Made by a program: the position numbers and the translations under genes. The notes under the pieces were generated by a model. It saw only the letters and a program-made list of their open reading frames with translations, had not been told where the DNA came from and made no database searches. From Rhodanobacter sp. Root480 (GTDB lineage: Bacteria; Pseudomonadota; Gammaproteobacteria; Xanthomonadales; Rhodanobacteraceae): a stretch of 64,000 nucleotides of DNA. Below are positions 37,504-45,920 of the stretch, piece after piece. Where the stretch lies: positions 310,492 to 374,491 of the forward strand of contig NZ_LMEX01000004.1 in NCBI RefSeq assembly GCF_001426645.1, written 5' to 3'. The first letter of the stretch is position 1. Each line of letters begins with the position of its first letter.

Positions 37504-37553
37504 AAAAAAACAGGGGCGGCGCGCGACTTCCGGAAAAGCGCGCCCCGCCCCTG
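37504..37553 (-). terminator. Rho-independent terminator of the OmpA-like gene
   Basis: On the minus strand the arms CAGGGGCGG-GCGCGC and GCGCGC-CCCGCCCCTG (plus-strand 37511-37525 and 37536-37552) form a long GC-rich hairpin with one bulge, followed by seven T's (37510-37504). It lies 30 bases beyond the gene. Confidence 0.8.
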
Positions 37554-37582
37554 TCGGGATGTCACAGATGACCTGCCTGCAA

Positions 37583-38185
37583 TCAGCCAGCGCTGGCCTG
37601 CGCGTTATTGGCGCTGCCGGCAAAATCCACCACCAGGGTGACACGGCGATTGGACGCGCCCGCATCGCGCGACTGGCCGCGATCCACCTGGCGGTTGCTG
37701 TCCTCGCCATAGCTCACCGCGCGCAACTGATCGGCTGACAGGCCGGTGCCTACCAGGTAGTCACGCACCGCCTTCGCGCGTTGCTCGCCCAGCCGATGGT
37801 TGTAGCTTTTGGAGCCAGCGGGGTCGGCAAAGCCTTCGACGGTGACGGTCGCGCCGGGATAGTGGCTGCTGATGACCTTGGCGAAATCGTCCAGCAAGGG
37901 TTTGTCCTGATCGCGCACGGTGGCGTCGTTGAACGCAAAGTGCGCCGCGGTATCGACCCGTACCCGGCCGCCCATCTGGGCGATCTGGGCATCGTATTTG
38001 GCGAACCGCTGCTGCATTTCCTGGGTCAGCGAATCGAGCTGTTGCTGTTGCTTCTGATCGTTGGCTCGCAACTCGGCGATTGCCGAATCGAAGTCCGCCT
38101 GTTTCACGTAGTGGGTGCAGCCACCCAGCGCCACGGCCGCAATAAACAGCGGAACGGACACCTTTCGCATCGTCGAGTTGATCAT
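37583..38185 (-). CDS. OmpA family lipoprotein (Pal/YiaD-like)
   Basis: 200 residues (a second in-frame ATG is at 38170). The lipobox VALGGC places the lipid-modified cysteine at residue 23. A glutamine-rich coiled coil follows (ANDQKQQQQLDSLTQEMQQR), then an OmpA C-terminal peptidoglycan-binding domain: TVTVEGFADPAGSKSYNHRL, QRAKAVRDYL and SNRRVTLVV, with the usual Asp and Arg contacts to diaminopimelate. It should anchor the outer membrane to peptidoglycan. A strong terminator follows. Confidence 0.92.
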   Translation of the reverse strand: MINSTMRKVSVPLFIAAVALGGCTHYVKQADFDSAIAELRANDQKQQQQLDSLTQEMQQRFAKYDAQIAQMGGRVRVDTAAHFAFNDATVRDQDKPLLDDFAKVISSHYPGATVTVEGFADPAGSKSYNHRLGEQRAKAVRDYLVGTGLSADQLRAVSYGEDSNRQVDRGQSRDAGASNRRVTLVVDFAGSANNAQASAG

Positions 38186-38440
38186 GGCTTCTCCTCGGGT
38201 AAGGAGCCGGTGACTTCAGCTACAGACGCAGCCATCGGCTCGGGCGTCGTCCAACCTAGCATCGCCACGCCGCGGAAATATTTACATTGCCTGACTCGGG
38301 GAGCCGCGCCCGGAAAATCCTGAACCGGGCCCGAAAATGCGCATCGGCCGTGCCGGATCGGCAAAAACACCGCTCCACCCCCGCCTTGTCCGAGGTGCAG
38401 GCCGGGCTGATGGCCCATCCAGCGCAACCGCTGGAGACGT

Positions 38441-38860
38441 CTAGGTGGCCGGGGGAAGAAGCCCCGGCACCGTCACCTCGGCGGCGGCCGCGTATTTGAT
38501 CACCATCAAGATCATCAACAGCATCGCCAGCAGAACCCCGATGGCACCGATACCGAGGAACGGCTCAAGCGCCGCCTCGGGCGCCGCATTGCCATAGAGC
38601 AGCAGCAGACCGGCAAGCAAGACCACCGTGGCGGCCTGGTGCAGCACGAACTGCGTCTGGGCAATGGCCCTGCGCGGCTGGTGCAGCCAAAGCCGGTGGA
38701 TCAGCCCGTACACCAGCGACACCACGAAACCCACCAACAGGATGTGCGCGTGCGCCACGTACTCCGCATGATTCTTCGACGCGGCCATGTAGATGCCCAC
38801 GCCCATGCCGACCACGGCATAACCCAGTGCCCAGACCAGATACTTTCTGTCGAAACCCAT
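38441..38860 (-). CDS. Small membrane protein with conserved-looking histidines
   Basis: The ATG at 38860, preceded by GGGGAG, gives 139 residues with four membrane helices. Histidines cluster at helix ends (HAEYVAHAHILLVGF, YGLIHRLWLHQPRR, QFVLHQAATVV), which suggests haem or metal binding, somewhat like a reduced haem-copper oxidase subunit I. An in-frame upstream extension to 38971 lacks a ribosome-binding site. Family not firmly recognised. Confidence 0.7.
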   Translation of the reverse strand: MGFDRKYLVWALGYAVVGMGVGIYMAASKNHAEYVAHAHILLVGFVVSLVYGLIHRLWLHQPRRAIAQTQFVLHQAATVVLLAGLLLLYGNAAPEAALEPFLGIGAIGVLLAMLLMILMVIKYAAAAEVTVPGLLPPAT

Positions 38861-39019
38861 GACGCTCCCCCAACCCGGATGCACGCCGGCCAACACGGGC
38901 CGACCGCGGTCGTCCATCAGACTCGTCGCTTGCAAACGGCAGCGGGCAGGACGCCCGGCAAGTGTACGCACTTCAAAATGCGGCAGCGTTCATGGCGTTG
39001 GCGGCTTTCCACTGCCGCT

Positions 39020-40804
39020 TCACGCCGGGACGAAGCCGGCATGCTCGGTGTGCATCTCGATGCGGTTTCGGCCGCGGTGCTTGGCCTGGTACAGGGCCGC
39101 ATCGGCCTTGGCCATCAGGGCCGGCAACACGTAGCCGTTGCCGTCGCTGGAGGCCAGCCCGAAGCTGGCCGATATGGCGCCTTCGACAATCTGTTCGTCG
39201 AACAGGGTGGTGGCGATGGCCGCGCGTATCCGCTCGACGATCGCCATCGCATCGCCCAGCGAGCACTCCGGCAGCACCAGCCCAAACTCCTCGCCGCCCA
39301 GCCGTCCAAACACGTCGATGGAGCGCAGATGGGTCTGGCACAGGGCCACGATCCGGATCAGCACGGCATCGCCCGCCGCGTGCCCGTAGGTGTCGTTGAT
39401 GCGCTTGAAGTGATCCAGGTCGATGACCACCACGCAGACGTGGCGCGAGGATTTTTCCGCGTAGTGCAATGCCTGTTCGGCCTCCCACACGAAATGCTGG
39501 TGGTTGAGGATGCCGGTGAGGCTGTCGCGGCGCGCCAGCCTCTTGAAGCGCAGCTGCGAGCGCTTGAGCCGGATCAGCCAGAAGCCGATCGAGGCGAGCA
39601 CGACCAGCAGCAAGGCCAGGTAGAGCCGGCTGGCCTCCATCGCCTTGCGGTCCAGCGCCTGCTGCAACTCCAGCAGGCTGTTCTGCTTGCCCAGCTCGGC
39701 CACCTGCAACTTGTGGATGGCCAGTTGCTGGTGAACGGCGTGGTAGGCCAGCGCGATGGCCTGGGTGTTGTTGACCGAGCGGAACTCCACCTCCTTGTAG
39801 TGCCGGTAATAGTCCAGCGCAGCGCGGTAATCGCCGGCCTTGTTCTCCACTTCGTAAAGCACCCGATAGACGTTTTCCGACAGCCCGTCGAAATCGCCCT
39901 TGGCATCCATCGCCAGCGCCGCCAACGCCCACCGTTTCGCCGACACCACATCGCCGCTGACCCAGTACGCGTAACCGAGCGTGCTGTGAAGCACATAGAC
40001 ATGCGCGCGGTAATTCTGCGCAATGACACCCGGCGTTATGCGCTTGAGCAAGGCCAGCGCCGCGCCGGCATCGCCCACGTCCGCCTGCCGCCGGGCAAGA
40101 TCCAGCTGCACCGTATTGGCGTAGATCGGCTCGCCGGCCGCGACACAGGTGTCGATCGTCTTGCGGTAGACCGGATCGGTGGGCGGCAGGTCGCCCTTGG
40201 CGTTCAAGGCGCCGAACAGGTAGACATAGGGACGGCAGAGCGATTCGCCCGGCGGCGTGAATTGCTCCATCTGCCGGGCATACTCGGCCGCCGGCTCCGG
40301 CTGTTCGGCCGAGGCCATCAGCTGGGACAGTTGCGACAGCACCACGTAAGTCGCGTGGCGGTCGTGCAGCCGCGGCAACACGGCCGACAACTGCTCGGCC
40401 AGCGCAAAAGCCTCGTCATAGCGGTGCTGGATCGCCAGCATGTTGAGCAACATGCCGTTGGCCAGACTTTGCTGATCCAGGCCACCGTGGGCAACGACCT
40501 CGCGAAGCAACGGCTCGGCCTTCGCATACTGGCCCTCGAACAGCGCCTCCCACGCATCCAGCAGGCGCAGTTGCCCTTGCTGGTCGGACGACAGCATCGC
40601 CTGGCGGCGGTGGAGCTGATCCAGCATCTGCAGAAAGCGCGGGTGATCCTTCGCGCGTATCGCCTTGGCCTGCGCCAGCAAGGTTGCCGGATCCACCGCC
40701 GGCGCATCGGCCAGGCTCGCGGTGCCGCAAAGAAGCAGAGCGATGGCCAGGCCGAACACGCCCAGGCGTCGCCGCCACGCGATGGCTGGTGGATTACGCG
40801 CCAT
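39020..40804 (-). CDS. Diguanylate cyclase with periplasmic TPR-like sensor
   Basis: The ATG at 40804 gives 594 residues. A signal sequence (LGVFGLAIALLLCGTASLA) leads to an all-helical periplasmic part of about 380 residues built from TPR-like repeats (YAKAEPLLREVVAHGGLDQQ, RHATYVVLSQLSQLMASAEQ), one membrane helix (LYLALLLVVLASIGFWLI) and a GGDEF domain. The active site is GGEEF at 503-507 with an RxxD inhibitory site (RSID) five residues before. It is an inner-membrane c-di-GMP synthase whose periplasmic TPR domain probably binds a protein or peptide signal. Confidence 0.9.
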   Translation of the reverse strand: MARNPPAIAWRRRLGVFGLAIALLLCGTASLADAPAVDPATLLAQAKAIRAKDHPRFLQMLDQLHRRQAMLSSDQQGQLRLLDAWEALFEGQYAKAEPLLREVVAHGGLDQQSLANGMLLNMLAIQHRYDEAFALAEQLSAVLPRLHDRHATYVVLSQLSQLMASAEQPEPAAEYARQMEQFTPPGESLCRPYVYLFGALNAKGDLPPTDPVYRKTIDTCVAAGEPIYANTVQLDLARRQADVGDAGAALALLKRITPGVIAQNYRAHVYVLHSTLGYAYWVSGDVVSAKRWALAALAMDAKGDFDGLSENVYRVLYEVENKAGDYRAALDYYRHYKEVEFRSVNNTQAIALAYHAVHQQLAIHKLQVAELGKQNSLLELQQALDRKAMEASRLYLALLLVVLASIGFWLIRLKRSQLRFKRLARRDSLTGILNHQHFVWEAEQALHYAEKSSRHVCVVVIDLDHFKRINDTYGHAAGDAVLIRIVALCQTHLRSIDVFGRLGGEEFGLVLPECSLGDAMAIVERIRAAIATTLFDEQIVEGAISASFGLASSDGNGYVLPALMAKADAALYQAKHRGRNRIEMHTEHAGFVPA

Positions 40805-41182
40805 GGGGCGTCTGCTGTGTGGCGGAATCCCCGCGCCCTGCCCGCGGACCGCCCACCGGCGACGTCGCACCGGCCACGACCCTCCGACGTCTCCTTGCGC
40901 TGGTCCGATTCGATGACCTCATGCGGCCCCTGCCCCGATGCATCCCCGCACCCCGGGTTGTGTCGCCCATCTTACCCAGCCGTCGCCATAAAGCGCAGCA
41001 CGCCGCATCGCCGCAGGGCCGGAGGCGGCGGGAACTGGCCCTGACACCGTGTTTTGTTTCATGCTCAGCCGTTCGGGCGGCCGCCGGTGCGGATAGGGAA
41101 ATCGTCGCTACACCCTGACCCGCGATCAGCACTCCCGTCCTTGCTCACCCGACCATCCACCGACTACCCAAGGGGACATCCC
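40805..41182. other. Divergent intergenic region (378 bases)
   Basis: It separates the minus-strand cyclase and the plus-strand GH51 gene and must hold both promoters. No convincing gene, palindrome or -35/-10 pair could be picked out by eye. The LacI-type GGTAACG motif of the mannose locus is absent. Confidence 0.4.
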
Positions 41183-42754
41183 ATGCGTCATCTCATGACC
41201 GTCGGCCTGTGCGCGCTGGCCACCGCCTTCGCCGCCGCGGCGCCAGCGAACGCCGCCGACCGGGCGATCCGGCTCACCGTCGATGCCGGCAAGCCCGGCG
41301 CCACCATCGATCGCCACCTTTTCGGCCAGTTCGCCGAACAGCTCGGCCATGGCATCTACGGCGGCATCTGGGTGGGCAAGGACTCCGCCATCCCCAACAC
41401 GCGCGGCATCCGCAATGACGTCGTGGCCGCGCTGAAGGCGATCAAGGTGCCCAACGTGCGCTGGCCTGGCGGCTGCTATGCCGACAGCTACCACTGGCGT
41501 GACGGCATCGGCCCCGAGCGCACCACGCGCGTCAATACGGCCTGGGGCAACGTGGTCGACTCCAACGCCTTCGGCACCGACGAGTTCATGGACTTCGCCA
41601 AGCAGGTCGGCGCCGAGGCCTATATCTCGCTCAATGTCGGCTCCGGCAGCGTGGCCGAGGCGCAGGACTGGATGGAGTACATGACCGCCGACCAGCCCAC
41701 CACGCTGGCCAAGCTGCGCGCCGCCAATGGCCACCCCGCGCCCTACCGCGTCGCCATGATGGGCATCGGCAATGAGAGTTGGGACTGCGGCGGCCTGATG
41801 ACGCCGGACGAATACACCGCCGAGCTGCGCCGCTACGCCCGCTTCGTGGGCAGCTACAACGCGAAGGAGCCGTCGCTGAAGATCGCCGTCGGCCCCGGCA
41901 CCGACGACACTGCCTGGACCGAGGCGGTGATGAAGACCTGGAAGGAACGCCACGGCTGGTCGTTCGACATCCAGGGCCTGTCGCTGCACTCGTACACGAT
42001 CTACGACGGCTGGCCGCCGCACATGCCGTCCACGAATTTCGACGAATCGGCCTATGCGCACGTGATCAAGGAAACCCTGAAAATGGGTCCGCTGATCGAC
42101 AAGCAGTCCGCCGTGATGGACAAGTACGATCCGCAGAAGAAGATCGCGCTGGTGGTCGACGAATGGGGCGCATGGCTGGCGCCGACGCCAGGCACCAACC
42201 CCGCCTTCCTGATGCAGCAGAACAGCCAGCGCGACGCCATCCTGGCGGCCCTCAACATCAACATCTTCGCCCGCCACGCCGACCGCGTGCGCATGGCCAA
42301 CATCGCCCAGATGATCAACGTGCTGCAGGCGATGATCCTCACCGACGGCCCGAAGATGGTGCTGACGCCCACCTACGACGTGTTCAAGATGTACGTGCCG
42401 TTCCAGGACGCCACCTTCATCCCCGTCAGCTATGACGCCGGCTCCTACGTGCACGGCGACACCACGTTGCCGCGCCTCGACGCCATCGCCGCCAGGGGCA
42501 AGGACGGCAGGATCTGGCTGTCGCTGACCAACCTCGATCCGAACCGGCCGCTGGACGTCGACACTGCCGCGCTTGGCTTCAAGGCGACATCGGCGGACGG
42601 CCAGACCCTCAGCGCGCCGAAGGTCGACAGCGTCAACACCTTCGATCATCCGCGCACCGTGGCGCCCAGGTCGATCAGCGGCACGCTGAAGAACGGCGCC
42701 ATCGTGCTGACCTTGCCACCCGCGTCGGTGACCGTGGTGTCGCTGCAGCCGTGA
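41183..42754 (+). CDS. GH51 alpha-L-arabinofuranosidase, exported
   Basis: The ATG at 41183 gives 523 residues with a signal peptide (LMTVGLCALATAFAAAAPAN). Family features: IDRHLFGQFAEQLGHGIYGG, VRWPGGCYADSYHWRDGIGP, the acid/base Glu198 in GIGNESWDCGG, and the nucleophile Glu327 in VDEWGAW. GH51 enzymes release terminal arabinofuranose from arabinan and arabinoxylan. Export to the periplasm and the following GH1 and esterase genes indicate breakdown of plant hemicellulose fragments. A strong hairpin follows the stop. Confidence 0.95.
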   Translation: MRHLMTVGLCALATAFAAAAPANAADRAIRLTVDAGKPGATIDRHLFGQFAEQLGHGIYGGIWVGKDSAIPNTRGIRNDVVAALKAIKVPNVRWPGGCYADSYHWRDGIGPERTTRVNTAWGNVVDSNAFGTDEFMDFAKQVGAEAYISLNVGSGSVAEAQDWMEYMTADQPTTLAKLRAANGHPAPYRVAMMGIGNESWDCGGLMTPDEYTAELRRYARFVGSYNAKEPSLKIAVGPGTDDTAWTEAVMKTWKERHGWSFDIQGLSLHSYTIYDGWPPHMPSTNFDESAYAHVIKETLKMGPLIDKQSAVMDKYDPQKKIALVVDEWGAWLAPTPGTNPAFLMQQNSQRDAILAALNINIFARHADRVRMANIAQMINVLQAMILTDGPKMVLTPTYDVFKMYVPFQDATFIPVSYDAGSYVHGDTTLPRLDAIAARGKDGRIWLSLTNLDPNRPLDVDTAALGFKATSADGQTLSAPKVDSVNTFDHPRTVAPRSISGTLKNGAIVLTLPPASVTVVSLQP

Positions 42755-42760
42755 CCGTGC

Positions 42761-42787
42761 GGGGCCGCTCCATCGCGGAGCGGCCCC
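42761..42787 (+). terminator. GC-rich hairpin after the GH51 gene
   Basis: Perfect 11-base arms GGGGCCGCTCC and GGAGCGGCCCC with a 5-base loop, 7 bases after the GH51 stop. There is no T-run, so it may be a terminator of low efficiency, a processing site or a mRNA-stabilising hairpin before the GH1 gene. Confidence 0.55.
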
Positions 42788-42863
42788 GTTCGGATGCATC
42801 ATGCGATCTTTACCGCCGGTGTCGGCAACTACCTATCGTGCAAACTCACAGGAAGGGACAGCG

Positions 42864-44342
42864 ATGAAAAGACGGGACTTCTTGCGGACGGGCCTGGTGC
42901 TTGGCACCGGCGCCGCCACCTCCACCCTGGCACTCGGAAAAGGCCTGGCCGCGGCATCGGCCGCCAAGGCCATGGAAGCCACATCGGCGCGACCGCGCAT
43001 CCATCCAATCCATTACAGCTTCCCCAAGGACTTTCGCTGGGGCTGTGCCACGGCGGCCTACCAGATCGAGGGCGCCGTCGACGAGGACGGGCGCGGCAAG
43101 ACCAACTGGGACATCTTCTCCCACACGCCCGGGCAGGTGGCCAACAACGACAACGGCGACGTCGCCTGCGACAGCTACCACCGCTACGCGGAAGACATCG
43201 AGCTGCTGAAGAACCTGGGCGTGCGCAACTACCGCCTGTCGATTGCCTGGTCACGCATCTTCCCCGAGGGGCGCGGCAAGCCGAACCAGAAGGGTGTGGA
43301 TCACTACAACAAGGTGATCGACGCGCTGCTGGCGGCGGGCATCGAGCCCCACGTCACGATGTTCCACTGGGATCTTCCCGCCGCACTGCCCGGCGGCTGG
43401 CAGAACCGCGACACCGCCTATGCGCTGGCCGACTATTCGGGCTACGTCGCCAGCCAGTTGTCCGACCGCGTGCACCACTTCATGACGGTGAACGAGCTGC
43501 GCTGCTTCACCGATCAGGGTTACGGCTCCGGCATCAAGGCGCCGGGCCTGAAGCTGCCCCAGGCCGAGGTCAACCAGGTGCGCCACCACGGCATCCTTGG
43601 TCATGGTTTGGCCGTCCAGGCGATCCGCGCGCACAGCAAGCCCGGCACGCAGGTGGGGCTGGCGGACAACACCGTCTTCTTCCTGCCCGCGTTCGACACG
43701 CCCGAGCACATCGCCGCCGCGAAAAAGGCCACGCGCGAGAACAACGCGATGTTCATGACGGCAATCATGGAAGGGCGCTACATCGACGAATACCTGAAAC
43801 AGGAAGGCGACGCCGCACCGAAGGTAGAGCCCGGCGACATGAAGATCATCAGCAGCCCGCTCGATTTCGTGGGGCTCAACATCTACGCGCCGGAATGGGT
43901 GCGCGCCGATGACGGCCCCACCGGCTACAAATACATCCCGCACATCCCCTCGTCGCCGCGCATGGCCTCGCCGTGGCTCGTCGTGGGGCCCGAAGTCGCC
44001 TACTGGGGCGTGCGGCTGACCAGCGAGCTGTGGAACCCCAAGGCGATCTACATCACCGAAAACGGCGCCTCCGCCGACGACCCGGTCGTCGACGGCCATA
44101 TCGACGATACCGACCGCATCATGTACCTGCGCAACTACGTGGGCCAGTTCCAGCACGCCGTCGCCGAAGGCTATCCGCTGAAGGGCTATTTCCTGTGGAG
44201 CCTGCTGGACAACTTCGAATGGGCAGACGGCTACACCAAACGCTTCGGCCTGCACTACGTCGATTTCGCCACGCAAAAGCGCACCCCGAAACTCAGCGCC
44301 GCCTGGTACAAGGAAGTGATCCGGCAAAACCGGGTGGTGTGA
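42864..44342 (+). CDS. GH1 beta-glucosidase, Tat-exported
   Basis: The ATG at 42864 (GGAAGG nearby) gives 492 residues. A twin-arginine signal (MKRRDFLRTGLVLGTGAA) shows export of the folded enzyme. GH1 features: FRWGCATAAYQIEGAVDEDG, NYRLSIAWSRIFPEG, FHWDLP, the nucleophile Glu399 in YITENG and FLWSLLDNFEWADGY. The acid/base motif reads TVNELRC with Glu211 followed by Leu instead of the usual Pro (NEP). It should split cellobiose-like beta-glucosides in the periplasm. It lies 110 bases after GH51 on the same strand and may share its transcript. Confidence 0.93.
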   Translation: MKRRDFLRTGLVLGTGAATSTLALGKGLAAASAAKAMEATSARPRIHPIHYSFPKDFRWGCATAAYQIEGAVDEDGRGKTNWDIFSHTPGQVANNDNGDVACDSYHRYAEDIELLKNLGVRNYRLSIAWSRIFPEGRGKPNQKGVDHYNKVIDALLAAGIEPHVTMFHWDLPAALPGGWQNRDTAYALADYSGYVASQLSDRVHHFMTVNELRCFTDQGYGSGIKAPGLKLPQAEVNQVRHHGILGHGLAVQAIRAHSKPGTQVGLADNTVFFLPAFDTPEHIAAAKKATRENNAMFMTAIMEGRYIDEYLKQEGDAAPKVEPGDMKIISSPLDFVGLNIYAPEWVRADDGPTGYKYIPHIPSSPRMASPWLVVGPEVAYWGVRLTSELWNPKAIYITENGASADDPVVDGHIDDTDRIMYLRNYVGQFQHAVAEGYPLKGYFLWSLLDNFEWADGYTKRFGLHYVDFATQKRTPKLSAAWYKEVIRQNRVV

Positions 44343-44375
44343 CAGCCACGCGGCGAGGCGCTCGCCGGGCGCACT

Positions 44376-44416
44376 CCAGAAGCTTTCGTCCACCAAAGGA
44401 GGACGAAAGCTTCTGG
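44376..44416. repeat. Perfect 16-base inverted repeat between convergent genes
   Basis: CCAGAAGCTTTCGTCC (44376-44391) and its exact complement GGACGAAAGCTTCTGG (44401-44416) enclose 9 bases. It lies between the GH1 stop and the stop of the convergent lipoprotein gene. There is no T-run, so it would be an unusual terminator, but it could stop or stabilise both transcripts. Confidence 0.75.
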
Positions 44417-44437
44417 CTTTACCCCAAAAATGCCCGA

Positions 44438-45520
44438 TCAGTCATTGCGGCACGCCACTCCAGCACAGCCCATGGTGTTGAAGTCATAAATGGTGGAGTG
44501 GCCTCGTTCACCAGTGGGCCGCGGCACGCCCTTGGGCACGAAGAAAGTGGCGGCATTCGCTCCATACAAACCCGAAGGGAATGTGTACGCCTTGAGCACC
44601 ACATAGGCGCGGAACATCCCCGGCGGCCGCGCCGGCGGCGTCCCTCCGGCGATCGGTGGAGCGTCCCGTACCACGTCAGGTCGGGCGCGCTCCGCGGCCT
44701 GCCATGCGGCGGCATCGGCGCTGTCAGCGTGGCGCAGGAATCCATCGCGAACGGCCTGCTCCAGGCCGGCCGGCCCGGCCAACTGCGAGTTCGGCAAACG
44801 GAACGCCGACGCCGGCTTGGCGCCAGCGTCGGTCAGCAACTCCACGCCAACTGCCAGCGGGGCGCCCACCACTACCTGGCCGTTGTGGGCGGGATAGAGC
44901 ATGTCCACCGGGCGGCCGAACACCCGTCGTGCGATCGGGTTGAGCATGGCGGCCTTCTTCGGCGCGACATAGAAATAACCGCAAGCGCCGCGGTTCTCAT
45001 GCGTGCTTACCAATACCGGTACACGGGACGGCAGCCCGGTGATCACCTGCCGGTGGTAACCGCCAACCAGCACGGCGAGAATTTGCGTCCCCTGCGTCCA
45101 GCCGATATTCCAGACCGTGGGCTCGTAGCTGCCAAGCATCAGTATGACCGGCGCATCCGGCTGATTCACCGCCACGTCCATCCGGGTCGCGGTGTGGCCA
45201 CTCTGGTCGATCTGGAAGTCCTGCTTGCTGCCGCCATAACTGCCAGCGGCGTAGACCTTGACCGATGCCGGGATGCGCAGGCCACCAAATTCGCAGGCTG
45301 TTGCCGAGCTCTCCGTCGATGGAGTGTGCGCAAATTCAAAGGGCTTCGTCCGCAACTCTGCGGCGGGCTCGGCGGCAGGTTCGACTGGCGCGCGCACGGG
45401 TGCTGCGGGCACCGATCCCGCGGCTGAGTTGTCGCTCTTTGCCGATGGCGAGGGCGGCATGTCACATCCAGCCATGACAACGAATGCCACTATCGGTAAC
45501 GCGCGGAACGACGTCCTCAT
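44438..45520 (-). CDS. Hypothetical lipoprotein (360 aa)
   Basis: 360 residues with a lipobox (FVVMAGC, Cys19) and a proline/alanine-rich linker (about 20-60). The remaining domain is not recognised; it contains four cysteines (ATACEFGGL, NRGACGYFYV, MGCAGVACRND) that may form disulfides in the periplasm. Segments such as VILMLGSYEPTVWNIGW and VVLKAYTFPSGLYGANAATF suggest a beta-rich secreted domain. It stands alone, convergent with GH1. Confidence 0.7.
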   Translation of the reverse strand: MRTSFRALPIVAFVVMAGCDMPPSPSAKSDNSAAGSVPAAPVRAPVEPAAEPAAELRTKPFEFAHTPSTESSATACEFGGLRIPASVKVYAAGSYGGSKQDFQIDQSGHTATRMDVAVNQPDAPVILMLGSYEPTVWNIGWTQGTQILAVLVGGYHRQVITGLPSRVPVLVSTHENRGACGYFYVAPKKAAMLNPIARRVFGRPVDMLYPAHNGQVVVGAPLAVGVELLTDAGAKPASAFRLPNSQLAGPAGLEQAVRDGFLRHADSADAAAWQAAERARPDVVRDAPPIAGGTPPARPPGMFRAYVVLKAYTFPSGLYGANAATFFVPKGVPRPTGERGHSTIYDFNTMGCAGVACRND

Positions 45521-45610
45521 GATCGAAATCCTTCTCGTGGTTTTCCCTGCTTCAAAGAAATATCCGGCAGCGAACCATCACACCGCGCCGGCCTCCACCG
45601 CCCCTTCCGG

Positions 45611-45865
45611 TTATCTCCCCATCGCCTCGGTCTCTGCCGCCTTCCGCGCAAGTTCCTTGATCCTGAGCGCGCGCAGCTGCTCGGACTTCTTGAGCCCTTC
45701 GCGCGCTTCCTTGATCACTTCGTGGGCCAGATTCTGGCTGGTGTGATGCCGCTTCGCATCGATGGCGGCATCCAGCCGCTGCTGGGCGGCCCGGATCCCC
45801 TTGTCGACGCGGTAGAGAGGAGCGTGCGGGTTCGTGGCCAGCGGTGGGGCGTAGCTTTTCGTCAT
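45611..45865 (-). CDS. Small helical hypothetical protein (84 aa)
   Basis: The ATG at 45865 gives 84 residues: MTKSYAPPLATNPHAPLYRV, then a charged helical region (RAAQQRLDAAIDAKRHH, EVIKEAREGLKKSEQLRALR). It has no signal or membrane segment and no recognised family. Codon use fits the neighbours. Confidence 0.5.
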   Translation of the reverse strand: MTKSYAPPLATNPHAPLYRVDKGIRAAQQRLDAAIDAKRHHTSQNLAHEVIKEAREGLKKSEQLRALRIKELARKAAETEAMGR

Positions 45866-45920
45866 GGTGTTTCGTCGTGTAAAACGCGAGCCTGACACAT
45901 CGACGCGAAGCAAAACGCCT

